A stretch of DNA of 64,000 nt. Origin: Ovoidimarina sp963698645. GTDB taxonomy: Bacteria > Pseudomonadota > Alphaproteobacteria > Rhodobacterales > Rhodobacteraceae. Positions 17,483 to 28,506 of the stretch are shown in pieces. The stretch spans positions 248,001 through 312,000 of the forward strand of contig CAVORP010000007.1 in NCBI GenBank assembly GCA_963698645.1. Direction: 5' to 3'. Below the pieces are notes generated by a model. It was not told the origin of the DNA, ran no database searches, and saw only the letters and a list, made by a program, of their open reading frames with translations. Every line of letters begins with the position of its first letter. Within the stretch, counting starts at the first letter, position 1. The translations under genes were made by a program, and so were the position numbers.

Positions 17483-17500
17483 GCGCCTTGTTTTAGGCGC
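17483..17500 (+). other. Hairpin in the 5' leader of the multicopper oxidase operon
   Basis: GCGCCT-TGTTTT-AGGCGC forms a 6-bp stem with a 6-nt loop, 28 nt before the start codon and downstream of the predicted promoter. It may influence mRNA stability or translation. There is no following T-run, so it is not a terminator for the operon. Confidence 0.5.
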
Positions 17501-17528
17501 GCCTTATTAGCTGATAGAGGCTTTTGTC

Positions 17529-20500
17529 ATGGCACGTTTTTCGCTGTGCGCCGTAGTCGTCCTCTGTTTCGCTCCCCTTGCCGCGACCGTCGCACAGGCC
17601 GCCGAGAGCGAACCCACATCGGTCATGGATTGCACCGCCTCCCATGATCAGTTTGCCGATCTGAACCTGAAACGAACGGTCTGCGCAGATGTCGTGGCCC
17701 TGGACCAGGTCCTGGTCTACAACCGCTTCGGGTCTTTCAATCCCTACGGGATGATCTTCGCGCTAAGGCGCGATGTCGCGCCGATGGACGATGCGCCGGA
17801 GCACTATACGGCGGATGCCTGCGACGCGCTGCTGGGAACCGAGGCTGGCGGTGGTGTGCTGGAACCGGGCAACGTTCGTCTCAAGGACTGCAAGCGACCG
17901 CGGCCGCTGACCCTTCGCGCCAATGTCGGCGATCTTCTGCATGTCCGCCTGGACAACCTGTTGCGCGAGACGGCACCGGGCATCTCGGAGACGTTCTGCC
18001 GGGCACAGCCGGATGGGGCGGGCAATCTGCTCAAGCGTGTCCGCGACTGGGTCAGCCGGGGCGATGCTTCCCGCGTCGACCACGGCGAGGCGCTTTGCGA
18101 CGAAGACAAGATGGCGGCCTCGCCAGAGGCGTCTCCCGAGGGCGGCGACTGGCCTCGGACACGCGGCGTCAACTTCGCGATCCAGGGGCTGCATGCACTC
18201 TCCCCCAGTGGCGGAAAACCGGATGATCGTTGCGTGGGCCTGAGGCCTGTCGCGCAAGGCGATCCTGTCGATTGCTATTATGCCGTGCTACGCGAGGGGC
18301 CCTATTTCCTTGCATCCACGGCGGCCGCATCGGGCGGCGAAGGCGACGGCGGATCCGTGACCCACGGACTTTTCGGTGCGGTCGTCGCCGAGCCGGAAGA
18401 CACGCAGTGGTATCGCAGCCAGGTGACGAAGGCCGCCTTCGATACGGCATGGAGCGTCAGCAGGCTGGCCGATGGTCGGCTGGACGCCGTGTCGGACGCA
18501 GGCCAGATGGCACCCTATGAGGCATTGGATCCGGACACCGGTGTTCCCATCCTCAACATGCTTCGCGACCACGGAGAAGGCGCGCACGAGATCGTTCATG
18601 GTGATCTGAACGCGATCATCCATCGTGCGCCCGGCTATGCGGGAGAGGCCGGGGCAAAGGGCATCATCTACCGCGAATTCTCGGTCTTCTTCCATGACGA
18701 GCTGAAATCCTTCGTCACACGCAATTACGAAGAGCTTGGCCTTTTCGCCGAAGGTCAGCTTGCCGGGGTCAAGGATGGTTTCGCGATCAACTATGGTGCC
18801 AGCGGCATGGGGGCGATGGTCGTCGCCAACCGCAAGGGCATAGGTCCAGCCGCCGATTGCGTCGAATGTCTTTACGAGGAATTCTTTCTGACGTCATGGG
18901 CCAACGGAGACCCGGCGCTTCTCGAGCAGTTCAGCGACGACCCGTCGAACGTCCACCATTCCTACCTGAACGACCCGGTCGTGTTCCGGAATTTCCATGC
19001 CGGCCCGAAGGAAACCCATGTCTTCCACCTGCACGCGCATCAGTGGTTCAGCGGCAATGACGCCAACCGCGGCGCCTATCTCGATTCGCAGACGGTCGCA
19101 CCGCAGCAGGGCTTTTCCTACCGCATCTACGGTGGCGGGATGGAGGTCTATCGGCGCGGCCAAGAGGGCGAGAGCGGATGGTATGACACCCTGGGTTCGG
19201 GGAACCGCAACCGGACCGTGGGGGACTCGATCTTTCATTGCCACCTCTACCCGCATTTCGCGCAGGGCATGTGGGAACTGTGGCGCACGCATGACACGCT
19301 CGAGGATGGCAGCCGCAAACTGCCCGATGGCCAATGGGAGCCGACGCTGTCGCTGGCCGAGATGAAAGAGGACGTGCGCAAGCTCAGCCGCCCGGGTTCG
19401 GTCGACCCGGTGACAGGGGCCTGGAACGCTGCGGAAACCGACGCGGAGGGCAAACCGCTTGCGCGGCAACTCGGGACTCCGATCCCCGCGATCGTGCCCC
19501 TGCCCGGCCAAGCCTGGCCGGTGCTGCCGACCTATGGCGACCCGGACACGCCCGCTGACGCCGAGACGGTCGATGCGATGCCGGGCTATCCTTTTTACGT
19601 TGCGGGCCGTCCCGGCCATCGCCCGCCGCAGCCGCCGATGGATATCGCGCGCGACCCGGTGGCGGGACCGGGGGACGAGTTTCTCGATGGCGGACTGCCC
19701 CGCCATGTCGTTGCCTCGGGCAAACGCAAGTTTCCGTTCGAGATCCCGGATCTGTCTCCGCTTCCAACCGCCGGGACGGTCAAGGATGCCCTGAATGGCG
19801 GCACGAAGACGACGCGCGAGATCCGCCAGGAACAGATCGTCGCCAAGGCTCTGGCACTGGGCGACATGTCGATGAAGATCGACACGATGAACCTCGACCT
19901 TCTCGACTATGACGGCACACCTCTCGAACGCGCCGCGATGGCGTTCCACCATGACGGCGGGGGCCTGACGCTGAAGGCCGCCGACGGATCACCGTCGACC
20001 TACGACCCGGTGCGGGGGGGCTATACCTCGCCCGGCGGAATCTATTCCGTGAACGGAGCGCCCGGCGAAACCCGGAGCGCCCTTTGCCGACCCCTGCGGC
20101 GCGCCCGACGCGTTCGGCAATGTCTCTGAGACCGGGAATACCTATACGCATCAGGGCCGGACTGTCTTCTTCGTCAACGGCGACGTCGATCTCTCCACCA
20201 CGGTGATCGCCGAAGCCGATCGGACGGAAGCGACCGCGCTGGAAGTGACGCATTGGGTCCGGCGGCTAAGACCCGGCGCAGAACCCGAGGACCGGCCGAA
20301 ACTCTATACCGTCGACGCAGGTGGCGTGCAGGTCGAGATCACCGGCCCGGTCCAGATCGCCGAGGCCGACCCGCTGGTCGCAGGGACGGATATCGGAGGG
20401 GTCTTTACCGCCGATCCGGCGGTCGTGGGCTACCGCCGCTACGAGGCGTCCGCGGTGCAGCTCGACCTTGTGACCAACCGTGCCGGATGGCACGACCCGC

Positions 20501-23500
20501 AGGCGCGCATCAACGTGCTGACCCGCAATTCCGGCGGGTACAAAAGCGCCGATCCCGCCAGCAAGGGCCGGATTTCTCCTGTTATCAGCGCGAGCGAGGA
20601 ACCCTTCTTCTTCCGCGCCACCTCGGGCGAATGCATCGAGTTCCGCCACACCAACGAACTGCCCAAGGAACTGGAGCTTGACGACTTTCAGGTCAGGACA
20701 CCGACCGACACGATCGGCCAGCACATCCATCTGGTGAAGTTCGACGTCACCTCCTCCGACGGGTCGGGCAACGGATTCAACTACGAGGACGGCACCTTCG
20801 CGCCCGACGAGATCGCGGTTCGGATCTGCGCGGCCAAGAACGCCGGCATGGCGACCAACCCCAACCGACCACCCTCGGCGCTGGAATTGCGCGAAGTCGA
20901 CGGCTTGTGCGTCCAGACAGACGGCACGTGGCACGTTTCGGACGACTTCAAGGACATCTGGCGGAAGGAGTTGCAGGCCGATGAAAACAGGAAACTGTTC
21001 CAGACCACGGTGCAACGCTGGTTCGCCGATCCGATCCTGAGCGCGACGCGCGCCGATGGTGACGGCGATGCCGCTTTCGCCGACCGCACGCTCAAGACGG
21101 TTTTCAGCCATGACCATTTCGGCCCCTCCTCGATCCAGCAGCACGGCTTCTACACCGCGCTGGTGATCGAGCCGCAGCGGTCGCAGACCTGCCCGGCGAA
21201 CAGCAACGGCAGCGGCCCCGGATGCACCGATCAGCGCAACGACCGCGCGCTTGTCGTCGCGGACGACCGGGATGTCGGCGCGCGCAAGGTGATCTTCGAC
21301 CCCGATGTCATCGACACCTACGACGCATCGCTGATCGAGCCCTCCGTGGACGGGTCTCTTAAAGGCCCCGGAAGCATCGAGGACCGGACCTATCGCGAGT
21401 TCGCGCTCGCCGTCGCGGATTTCGCGCTGCTCTACGACCCAAGGGATCAGCTTGCGCCGTCCGCGTTCGATACCGCGTTGGAAAATGCGGCTGACGGGCA
21501 CAGCTTCAAGGGCATGGGCACACTCGTTTGCGAAGCGACCCATCAATCCGATCCCCAGAAACTCGCGGATATCTGCGGATCGGCAATCAATCCGGACGCG
21601 ACGAATCCCAGCGCCCTTTTCGCGCCCGCGGGCAACGCACCGCCCGCCTGGATCGCGAACGGAAGAGCCGGCGATCTCCCCGATCACGACACCAGCCCCA
21701 GCGCGGGCATCACCGCGACCGAGCTTGAAGAGCTGCGCGCGCATCTCTTCGCATACCGGCAAAGGGCGGCAGGCCATGCGCCAAGCGAAACCGCCCCGCT
21801 CGCCAAACCCGTTGTGGCACCACAACGGCCCGAGAGCATCTCGGTCGATCACCACGACCCCTATCTCGTCAACTATCGTGGCGAGCCGATCCCCCTGCGC
21901 ATCGGCAGCGGCGGCCCGGGTGAAGACTGCACGCTGAAGACCCCGGAAGACTGGGTCTCCGATCTCGAGACCGGCGTCACAGAGACCTGCTCGGTCCGCA
22001 AACAGCGCGCCGGGGATGCGGGCGACATGGCCAATGTGTTCCTGTCGGAAGTGCACGGCGAACCGGCAACCCCCATCTTCGAGAGTCTTTCCGGCGACAA
22101 GGTCCAGTTCCGCCTGATTCAGGGCGCGCAGGAGGTCCAGCACACCTTCACGCTCGAAGGCTACACATGGCCGCGCCACATCGATCAGGCCTTTCCGGCG
22201 GGCAGTCCGATTATAGACGACATCACGCCACCGGGCACCCTGACCCACGCCTGCACCCGTCTTGACGAGGCGCGGACCGGACGGCCGGATCAGTACTCCA
22301 TGTGGCTTCGTCTCGGGCCGGACGCCTTTGCGGACGCCGGCAACCGGGACTACTGGACGGCATACGAGACGTTCCTTGCCGAATGCTTCAACGCGACCGG
22401 CCGTATCCCTGCCCAGGAAGTCGGCATCTCGGAGCATTTCGAGTTCCAGGGCGTGTTCCGGCAGGAGGCGACCGGGTTGGAGGCCGTTCCGACAGGGCAG
22501 GACCGCGCTTCGGACACTCTCCTTCATTTCGGTTCCGTCGATGCGCTCTGGAACGGCGCATGGGGCATCTTCCGGGTCCACAAGAACGGGTCGGAAACCG
22601 GGATTGTGGCACTTCAGGACAGTCGGCAGGCTATGCTTTCAACTGGCTCAGAAGCTGCCGCGACAACTTTCGAGACCTTCCCGCCGACACAGGTGTTCGG
22701 CTGCGCGAACGATGCCCCGCGCGTATATGCCGCCGCCGTCGCGATCGAGGCCAGCACGGTCTTCGGCAAGCTTCCCGAAGTGGGCGACTGGGGCACACCT
22801 TACGGGCCGCGCCTTTATGACCGGAACGGCCTGTTTCTGGCGCTGGTGGACCCGCGAGAGCTTCTGGCACCGGACAATCCGGCAAGCGTGACGCCGGAAG
22901 ACCTGACCAACACCACGCTCTGGAAAGGCATAGAACTCGCGACCATCAAGAAGGCGATCACCGACAGATACGACCGGCCCGAGCCGTTCGTCTTGCCCGT
23001 GAATGCCGGCGACTGTGTGAAGCTGGCCGTCCTGAACGCCCTGCGCGACACGGGCGAAGGCGACCCGAGCGGACTTTGGGACGATCTCGGAGATGCCCGA
23101 ATGCCGCCCATCGTTCCCCTGAACGTCGAGCCGGTGTGGGATCATGTCGCGGGCGACGGGAACGAACCCTGGACCTTCCAGCAGACCGAGACGGTCAATG
23201 TCCGTCCCTCCTCCCGGCTGGCGCTGAGCTTTCCGCTTCCGGTGCTGAACCATCGCCAGAACGTTGCGATGCCGTTCGGCGGCAACGGGACATGGGCGCT
23301 TGCGGGCATACCGTTCAGCGATGATGCAACCTTGTCGATCTGCCCGACACCGGGCGGCGGAGCCGCGCCGGGGGAATGCATGGACCTTCAGGACAAACCG
23401 CGCAAAGAGCCAGATCGAACTTCTGACCTTCTATGCCGGTCGCGCCTCCGCGCCGAAGGATCTGGATTTCGATCCGCTCCCGATCGTTTCCGCCGCGTTC

Positions 23501-24628
23501 GGCCCCGCGCTCTCCTCGGCCGATAGCGCCTGGACAGAGATCCGGCTTGCCGCCGAAGCCGAGGGTTTTTCGGCTTTCGCCCAGATCAACCAGAGCGAAC
23601 AGCCGGACGCGGTGTTCCGCATCGGCGGGCGTCTGATCGATATCTTCGTGCTGGTGACCTCGGACGGGGTACTCGCTCCACAAGTCCTGCGCAACGTTCT
23701 GCCCGCCGAGCGGCATCAGGAACTTCAGGCCCTTCTCGACAGCCTGACCGAAGCCGCGCAGGCAGAAATCCTGGAGGGCGTGCATTTCATTCCCTATGCC
23801 TATGGCGCACTGCCGATCAAATCGATGGGCGACATCATCGGTCACGGCGCGCACGGGCTTTTCGGTTCTGTCAACATCATGCCGAAAAGCGCAACGCTTG
23901 CGGGCGGGCAAACGAGAACCGAGTTCGCTTCGGGCCATTTCGTCGTCGCACCCAAGATGTCAGAGCCCGTCTGGGCAAGCCGGATCGAGACCACCCTCGA
24001 CGGGACGACGCACCCGATCCGCCAGTTCACCCTGTTCTGGCAGGACGGGTTGAACCTGCGCGACAGCGACACCAAGGACGTCTTCAACGGGTTCCTGCCC
24101 CCCGGCGATTCCATTCCGACATCGCCGACCCTCGTGACCGAATGCGTGGTCTGCGACGACAGCTATGATCTGGGCGATCAGGGTGTGAATTATCGCAGTG
24201 CCAGCTTCGCGCGGGAATTGCGCGGACGGAACGGAAATAGTGGCACGATCGAGCGGCACTACAACCTGAACGCCGCCCAGTTCGGCGATGGCGTATTCCG
24301 CAAGGATGCCGCAACGCCGGTGCTTCGGGCCGAGGCCGGTGAGGAGGTCGTGATCCATCTCGTGCATCCGGGCGGGCGCGCGCGTCAAAGGGCATTCGTG
24401 ACCATCGCGCAGGATTACGACGATCTGTTCCCGGGCTTCGGCTTTCCGCATTCCGCACTGCTTGCACCCGGAAAATCGATGACCGCATCGCTCACAGAGA
24501 CGATGCGCGAGGGGTGCTATCTGTGGTTCGACGGCCCGCTGCACCTCCGGTCCGGTGGAACATGGGGGCTGCTTGACGTTGTGCCGGCGGGAAGTATCGG
24601 AAACGCAGATGTCTCGCGCTGCAACTAG
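17529..24628 (+). pseudogene. Giant multicopper oxidase (about 2,365 residues) with permuted copper motifs, read in three frames
   Basis: Three consecutive frames join into one gene if two extra bases are removed, near 20071-20073 (ACCCGG to ACCGG, giving NGAPGETGAPFADPCG) and near 23407-23410 (AAAGAGCC to AAAAGCC, giving KPRKSQIELLTF). The corrected length is a whole number of codons. The N-terminus is a signal peptide (cleavage near residue 25). Copper motifs appear as HVFHLHAHQW (about 500) and FHCHLYPHFAQGMW (about 570), the type-1/3 motifs, followed only later by GQHIHLVKFD (about 1063) and FSHDHFGPSS (about 1193). Laccases have the opposite order. Size and motif order recall MnxG-type manganese oxidases, but the substrate is unproven. 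The SD-like GAGG lies 9 nt before the ATG. Confidence 0.8.
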
Positions 24629-26441
24629 AAGGTCCTTCGCCGCCATTCTTGCGGCGCTGGCCTTGCAGGCGCCTTTCTCCGGCTTTGCCAGCGCTCAGGA
24701 GGCGCGCGCCAGCCTTTCCGCAGATCTGGCGTTCTTCGACCCCGTCACGCGGCGCCCCATTCGGCCCGAGACGGGAAAACCGTTCGGACTGCGTGTCGCC
24801 CTGACCGACATCACGACCGGACGTGCGCCGCGCGGTCTGACCCTTGCCGGATGGGTACGGGCCAAATCCCCTGACAACGCAAGTTGCGAGGCGGCGGCAC
24901 AGGCGTTCCGGGTCACCGCCCAGCCGCCCCTCGGATCGGTGGATCTAAACGGTATCCTTGTGGTCACGCTGAACGAGGATGCCAGCGTGGGGGTCATCGA
25001 TCCCAAGCTGAACCTTCAATCCTCCAACATGATCGCCGCCGCGAATCTCGACGGATTGCCCTCTGCCATGGCGGTGGATGCGCGAAGTTTCCGAGCCATG
25101 TTCGTGACGGCCGGTCAGAGCGGCCTCACCTCGCTGTCGGTCCTGACGGGCGCGCAGGAACGGCATTTCGAGGAGGCGCCGGGTCTGTCCTCCGTCGCGG
25201 GCGACGACAAGACCGGCCTTTGGGTCGGGCGCATGGACGGCAAGATGTTTGCCTTCGACGAGCCGGACGCGCTGCGCCCTGTCGGCAAAGGAGCCGTCTC
25301 GCTGCGTACGTCGGCAGAACCGGAAAGCTCGCTTCTCGCGGCCTTTGCCGCGGCCGGCGGCCTTGTGGTTTTCGACGGACCGACGGGCGTGCCCATCCTC
25401 GAATTGCCGCGTCTCGAGGCCGTGGTCGACCTTGCCCTGCTGAAGGACGGGTCGGTGATCACGCTTCCAAGTTCCGGAACGGTCGCGCAAATCATCTATC
25501 CGGACGCCCCCGAAAGCCCCATCGAGATACCGCTGGGCTTCACGGCACAGCGCATCGTCGCGAGCCCAAGCGGTCGCCATGCGATAGCCTACGCACCCGG
25601 TGAACCTGCCGCCGTCGTGATCGACGTGGCACGGGCCGAAGTGGTTCAGCCGCTGGAACTGACCAGAAGCGTGCTGACCGAGGTCACCTTCACCGATGAC
25701 GCCGCCTATCTTCTCAGTCTCGATGGCGGCTTTGCGGGGCTGATCGACCTCAACTCGGTTGCACTGGGAAAACCGGTGCAGATCCGAAAGATCGACCTTG
25801 CGCGCAAATCCGGCAAACCCCACGCGGGCGGCGGTTTGCTGGTCCCGCTCTGGCCGTCACCCCAGGTCATTGCGGTGTCGCCCGACACCCAGACGGGATG
25901 GCTCCTGCATGACGAGCAGGCGATCGGAGAGATGCCACCGATGGACTCGATACGCCTTCGGGGCGGTGTCCCGGCGCGTGTCGCGGTGATCGACCGCAGC
26001 TTTCGCGAGGCCGAACCGGGCCTGTTCGAAACGGTGGCCCTTGTGCAGGGCGGCGATCATGAACTGGTTCTGACGACCGGTATCGGTGGTTTGACCGCCT
26101 GTCTGGACTTTCAGGTGCGCGGCGCGTCCGACAGGCCCGGCACCGAGGTGATCACCCTAAGTCTCGATCTGGGAGACGACCGCGTCGTCGCCGGTGAAGA
26201 GATCGAAATCGCCCTCACCTTTCGCGACAGCGCGGGCGTCGCCATCCCGGTGGAACGCGCCGAGTTCCTTGTGCCCAGCCTGTCGTCTTCCTGGGTCGGC
26301 AGGATGACCGCCCGGCGCGCGCCGGACGGATCGTTGCGCGGGCGTGTCCGGTTTCCGCATCCCGGTCCTTTCGCCCTGCAACCGCTCGCCCTGCCGGAAC
26401 ATCTTCACCTGAAAAGCGCAATCCTGGTCGAGGTGTCGTGA
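24609..26441 (+). CDS. Exported propeller-like protein of the multicopper oxidase operon, function unknown
   Basis: A 610-residue protein with a signal peptide containing RRSFAAILAALALQAPFSGFA. The middle (about residues 105-430) has repeated segments that read like blades of a YVTN/cytochrome-d1-type beta-propeller, such as GILVVTLNEDASVGVIDPK and GDDKTGLWVGRMDGKMFAFD. The C-terminus (about 480-610) looks like an immunoglobulin-like domain. No heme motif is visible. The ATG at 24609 overlaps the end of the oxidase gene by 20 bp and the stop overlaps the SCO1 start, so it is co-translated with copper proteins. It may be a structural or metal-handling partner; this is inferred from position only. 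Confidence 0.72.
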   Translation: MSRAATRRSFAAILAALALQAPFSGFASAQEARASLSADLAFFDPVTRRPIRPETGKPFGLRVALTDITTGRAPRGLTLAGWVRAKSPDNASCEAAAQAFRVTAQPPLGSVDLNGILVVTLNEDASVGVIDPKLNLQSSNMIAAANLDGLPSAMAVDARSFRAMFVTAGQSGLTSLSVLTGAQERHFEEAPGLSSVAGDDKTGLWVGRMDGKMFAFDEPDALRPVGKGAVSLRTSAEPESSLLAAFAAAGGLVVFDGPTGVPILELPRLEAVVDLALLKDGSVITLPSSGTVAQIIYPDAPESPIEIPLGFTAQRIVASPSGRHAIAYAPGEPAAVVIDVARAEVVQPLELTRSVLTEVTFTDDAAYLLSLDGGFAGLIDLNSVALGKPVQIRKIDLARKSGKPHAGGGLLVPLWPSPQVIAVSPDTQTGWLLHDEQAIGEMPPMDSIRLRGGVPARVAVIDRSFREAEPGLFETVALVQGGDHELVLTTGIGGLTACLDFQVRGASDRPGTEVITLSLDLGDDRVVAGEEIEIALTFRDSAGVAIPVERAEFLVPSLSSSWVGRMTARRAPDGSLRGRVRFPHPGPFALQPLALPEHLHLKSAILVEVS

Positions 26442-27013
26442 TGATCCGCAAGACCGTCCTTCTCGCCGCTCTCGCCATCGCCGCGATTGCCGTGCACGGG
26501 GTCGGTACGATGCCCGGAACCGGTCCGGAAAACTTCCGCGAGGCAAGGATCCAGCTGCCCGATGCCGAAATGCTCGATAGCTCCGCCCGCGCGTTCCGGC
26601 TGCGGGGCGACATCGAACAGGACGCGCTGGTTGTCATCAATTTCAGCTATACGACATGCGAATCGATCTGCCCCCTTGGCAATCAGATCCTTCAGTTCGT
26701 CGATGAACGCAGGAACGAGATCACGCGTCCGGTTCACCTGCTGACCATAACCATCGACCCCACCAGCGACACGCCAGAAAAGATGCGGACCGCGGCCGAG
26801 GCTTTCGGGGCCAGCGAGAACTGGCATTGGCTGACCTCGTCTCCGGCGGTGATCTCGGACATCCTGAAAGCGGCGGACGCCAATGTGGCGGACATCGAAA
26901 TCCATGATCCGATCTTCCTTGTCGGCGAAATGGCTTCCGGCCGGTATTTCCGGTCGCTGTCCATGCCGGATGCGGACGAACTCATCAGGATGCTCGGCCA
27001 TTTCGATACATGA
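26441..27013 (+). CDS. SCO1/SenC family copper chaperone
   Basis: A 190-residue thioredoxin-fold protein with an N-terminal membrane/signal segment. The copper-binding motif is C73-ESI-C77-P in SYTTCESICPLGNQIL, and the third ligand is probably the His in EIHDPIFLVG. SCO proteins insert copper into cuproenzymes or reduce their cysteines in the periplasm. Its place between the propeller gene and the cytochrome, overlapping both (TGATG and ATGA), suggests that it metallates the giant oxidase encoded upstream. A GTG three bases upstream is an alternative start. Confidence 0.9.
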   Translation: MIRKTVLLAALAIAAIAVHGVGTMPGTGPENFREARIQLPDAEMLDSSARAFRLRGDIEQDALVVINFSYTTCESICPLGNQILQFVDERRNEITRPVHLLTITIDPTSDTPEKMRTAAEAFGASENWHWLTSSPAVISDILKAADANVADIEIHDPIFLVGEMASGRYFRSLSMPDADELIRMLGHFDT

Positions 27014-28305
27014 CCCGTCTTTGCGCGGTGATACTCTTTTGCCTTTGGGCCGGCCGGGGCGCGGCAGAGGTGACCGACCCGGGGCGCGCGGTCTTCGAAG
27101 GCCTGCCCGACGCTCCGGGGCATGTCGTGATCGGAAGCGATGCGGCCGCGGTATCGCGCTTTCCCTGCCAGTCGTGCCATCGTCGCGACGGACGCGGCGG
27201 CGGAGAGGGCGACGCGCCCCCGATCACCTGGGAGGTACTGACGCGACCGTCAGGAGCTCGACCCGCATATGATGCCAGATCGTTCGCCCATCTCCTGGCA
27301 ACCGGGGAAGCGCCGTCCGGGCGTCGGATCAGCCGCCTGATGCCCCGCTACGCCTTCGACGAGGGAACCGTGACCTCTCTGATCGCGCATCTCTCCGCAC
27401 TCACGGCAGAGCAAAGGACGGGCATCCTTCCGGACAGGATCGTGTTCGGCGTTCCCGTCCCCGACAGTGAAGCATCCGACGGTCATCTTCTGATCCAGTC
27501 TCTCGAAACCGCCCTGGCGGCAAAGATGCCGCCGAACGGCCTGCATGGCCGACGGGTGGAGATTCGCCCGCTGCGGGGGGACGCCGCATCGATCCTCAAC
27601 CGTGCCCGGACCGAGACCGTTGCGATCCTGTCTCCCGCGCCCTCCCGCGACTTCGACCGTTCTCTTTTCACCGAAGCGGGCGTTCCTGTCCTCTTCCCCC
27701 TCGAATCCGTATCGGAGACCGAGGATCCCGCCCTCGTCCGCAGCCTCTACGCATCGCGCGAACGCGTCGTCGAGCAGCTTGTCCGAAAGGCAATCTCGGA
27801 TGGCTGCCAACAGGTCGCGATCGCGGCGGCGACCCCGGCGAAGGTGGCGGAGGTCCGGGCCCGCCTTCCGCAGCCGGACATGGCGAAGATAACGTCATCG
27901 AACGGGGCGTCAGACTGCATTCTGATCGTTGGGGGAGATGTCGGACCGGAGGTGCGCGACACGGCCCGGGCGATCTACATCCTCTCCGAGGAAGTCACCG
28001 GTCTTCAGGCCATGCTTCGCGGTTTTCGCGGAACGATCGTTGTCGGTCGCCACGAATCCACAGCGCTCGAATTGGCCAAGGCCCGGAAGATCGGACCACT
28101 GGAAGCGCACGCCATGCTCATCGCCGCGGCGCTTCACGACGCTCTCACAAGCGCCGGGCGCGATCTCACGCGCACCAGCCTGATTTCGGAAATCGGCGCC
28201 GTGTCCAGGCATGATCTGGGGTTGGAATTTTCGGGCAATCGTCCCGTCGGATCGGACAAAGTGGTTTTCCAGGTGTTCGAGGTCAGGGGCGAACCGGTAC
28301 CCTAG
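27010..28305 (+). CDS. Cytochrome c fused to a periplasmic-binding-protein-like domain
   Basis: A 431-residue exported protein. After a signal peptide (about residues 1-19) comes a class I cytochrome c domain with the heme motif CQSCH (C53, C56, H57) and a likely axial Met in SRLMPRY. From about residue 135 it resembles the type I periplasmic-binding fold of branched-chain amino acid receptors (IVFGVPVPDS start, SNGASDCILIVGGDVG, GTIVVGRHESTALELA). The combination suggests electron transfer linked to a binding or docking domain. Its ATG overlaps the SCO1 stop. It could be the electron acceptor of the oxidase operon; this is inference. Confidence 0.78.
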   Translation: MTRLCAVILFCLWAGRGAAEVTDPGRAVFEGLPDAPGHVVIGSDAAAVSRFPCQSCHRRDGRGGGEGDAPPITWEVLTRPSGARPAYDARSFAHLLATGEAPSGRRISRLMPRYAFDEGTVTSLIAHLSALTAEQRTGILPDRIVFGVPVPDSEASDGHLLIQSLETALAAKMPPNGLHGRRVEIRPLRGDAASILNRARTETVAILSPAPSRDFDRSLFTEAGVPVLFPLESVSETEDPALVRSLYASRERVVEQLVRKAISDGCQQVAIAAATPAKVAEVRARLPQPDMAKITSSNGASDCILIVGGDVGPEVRDTARAIYILSEEVTGLQAMLRGFRGTIVVGRHESTALELAKARKIGPLEAHAMLIAAALHDALTSAGRDLTRTSLISEIGAVSRHDLGLEFSGNRPVGSDKVVFQVFEVRGEPVP

Positions 28306-28430
28306 CAGGGCAGGTGCCCAACCGGCGCCGTGAAGTTAGGGTCCCGAAGGGATGCACCGCCTCGCAGGCTCACGAGCTGAAGAGCGGCGACAACCGAGGT
28401 TGCGCTATGTCCCTATGCCTCAATCGCAAC

Positions 28431-28444
28431 TTGATCCGGATCAG
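28431..28444. promoter_or_regulatory. FNR-like dyad upstream of the CPBP protease operon
   Basis: TTGATCCGGATCAG differs from TTGAT-N4-ATCAA by the last base only. It lies 62 bp upstream of the ATG at 28507. A similar site (TTGATCCTGATCAG) occurs at 36869-36882 upstream of the opposite-strand DUF6544 gene. FNR/DNR-type control is possible but not certain. Confidence 0.4.
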
Positions 28445-28506
28445 CGAGAACAATCGGAAACGCTCTTACGATCATCGCGATTCTTCTTTTATATTGGATC
28501 TTTTCC

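Noticed and set aside
20266..22581. A 771-codon minus-strand frame opposite the multicopper oxidase gene
   Set aside because: The composition is that of an antisense shadow, and the plus strand has a signal peptide, copper motifs and operon overlaps.
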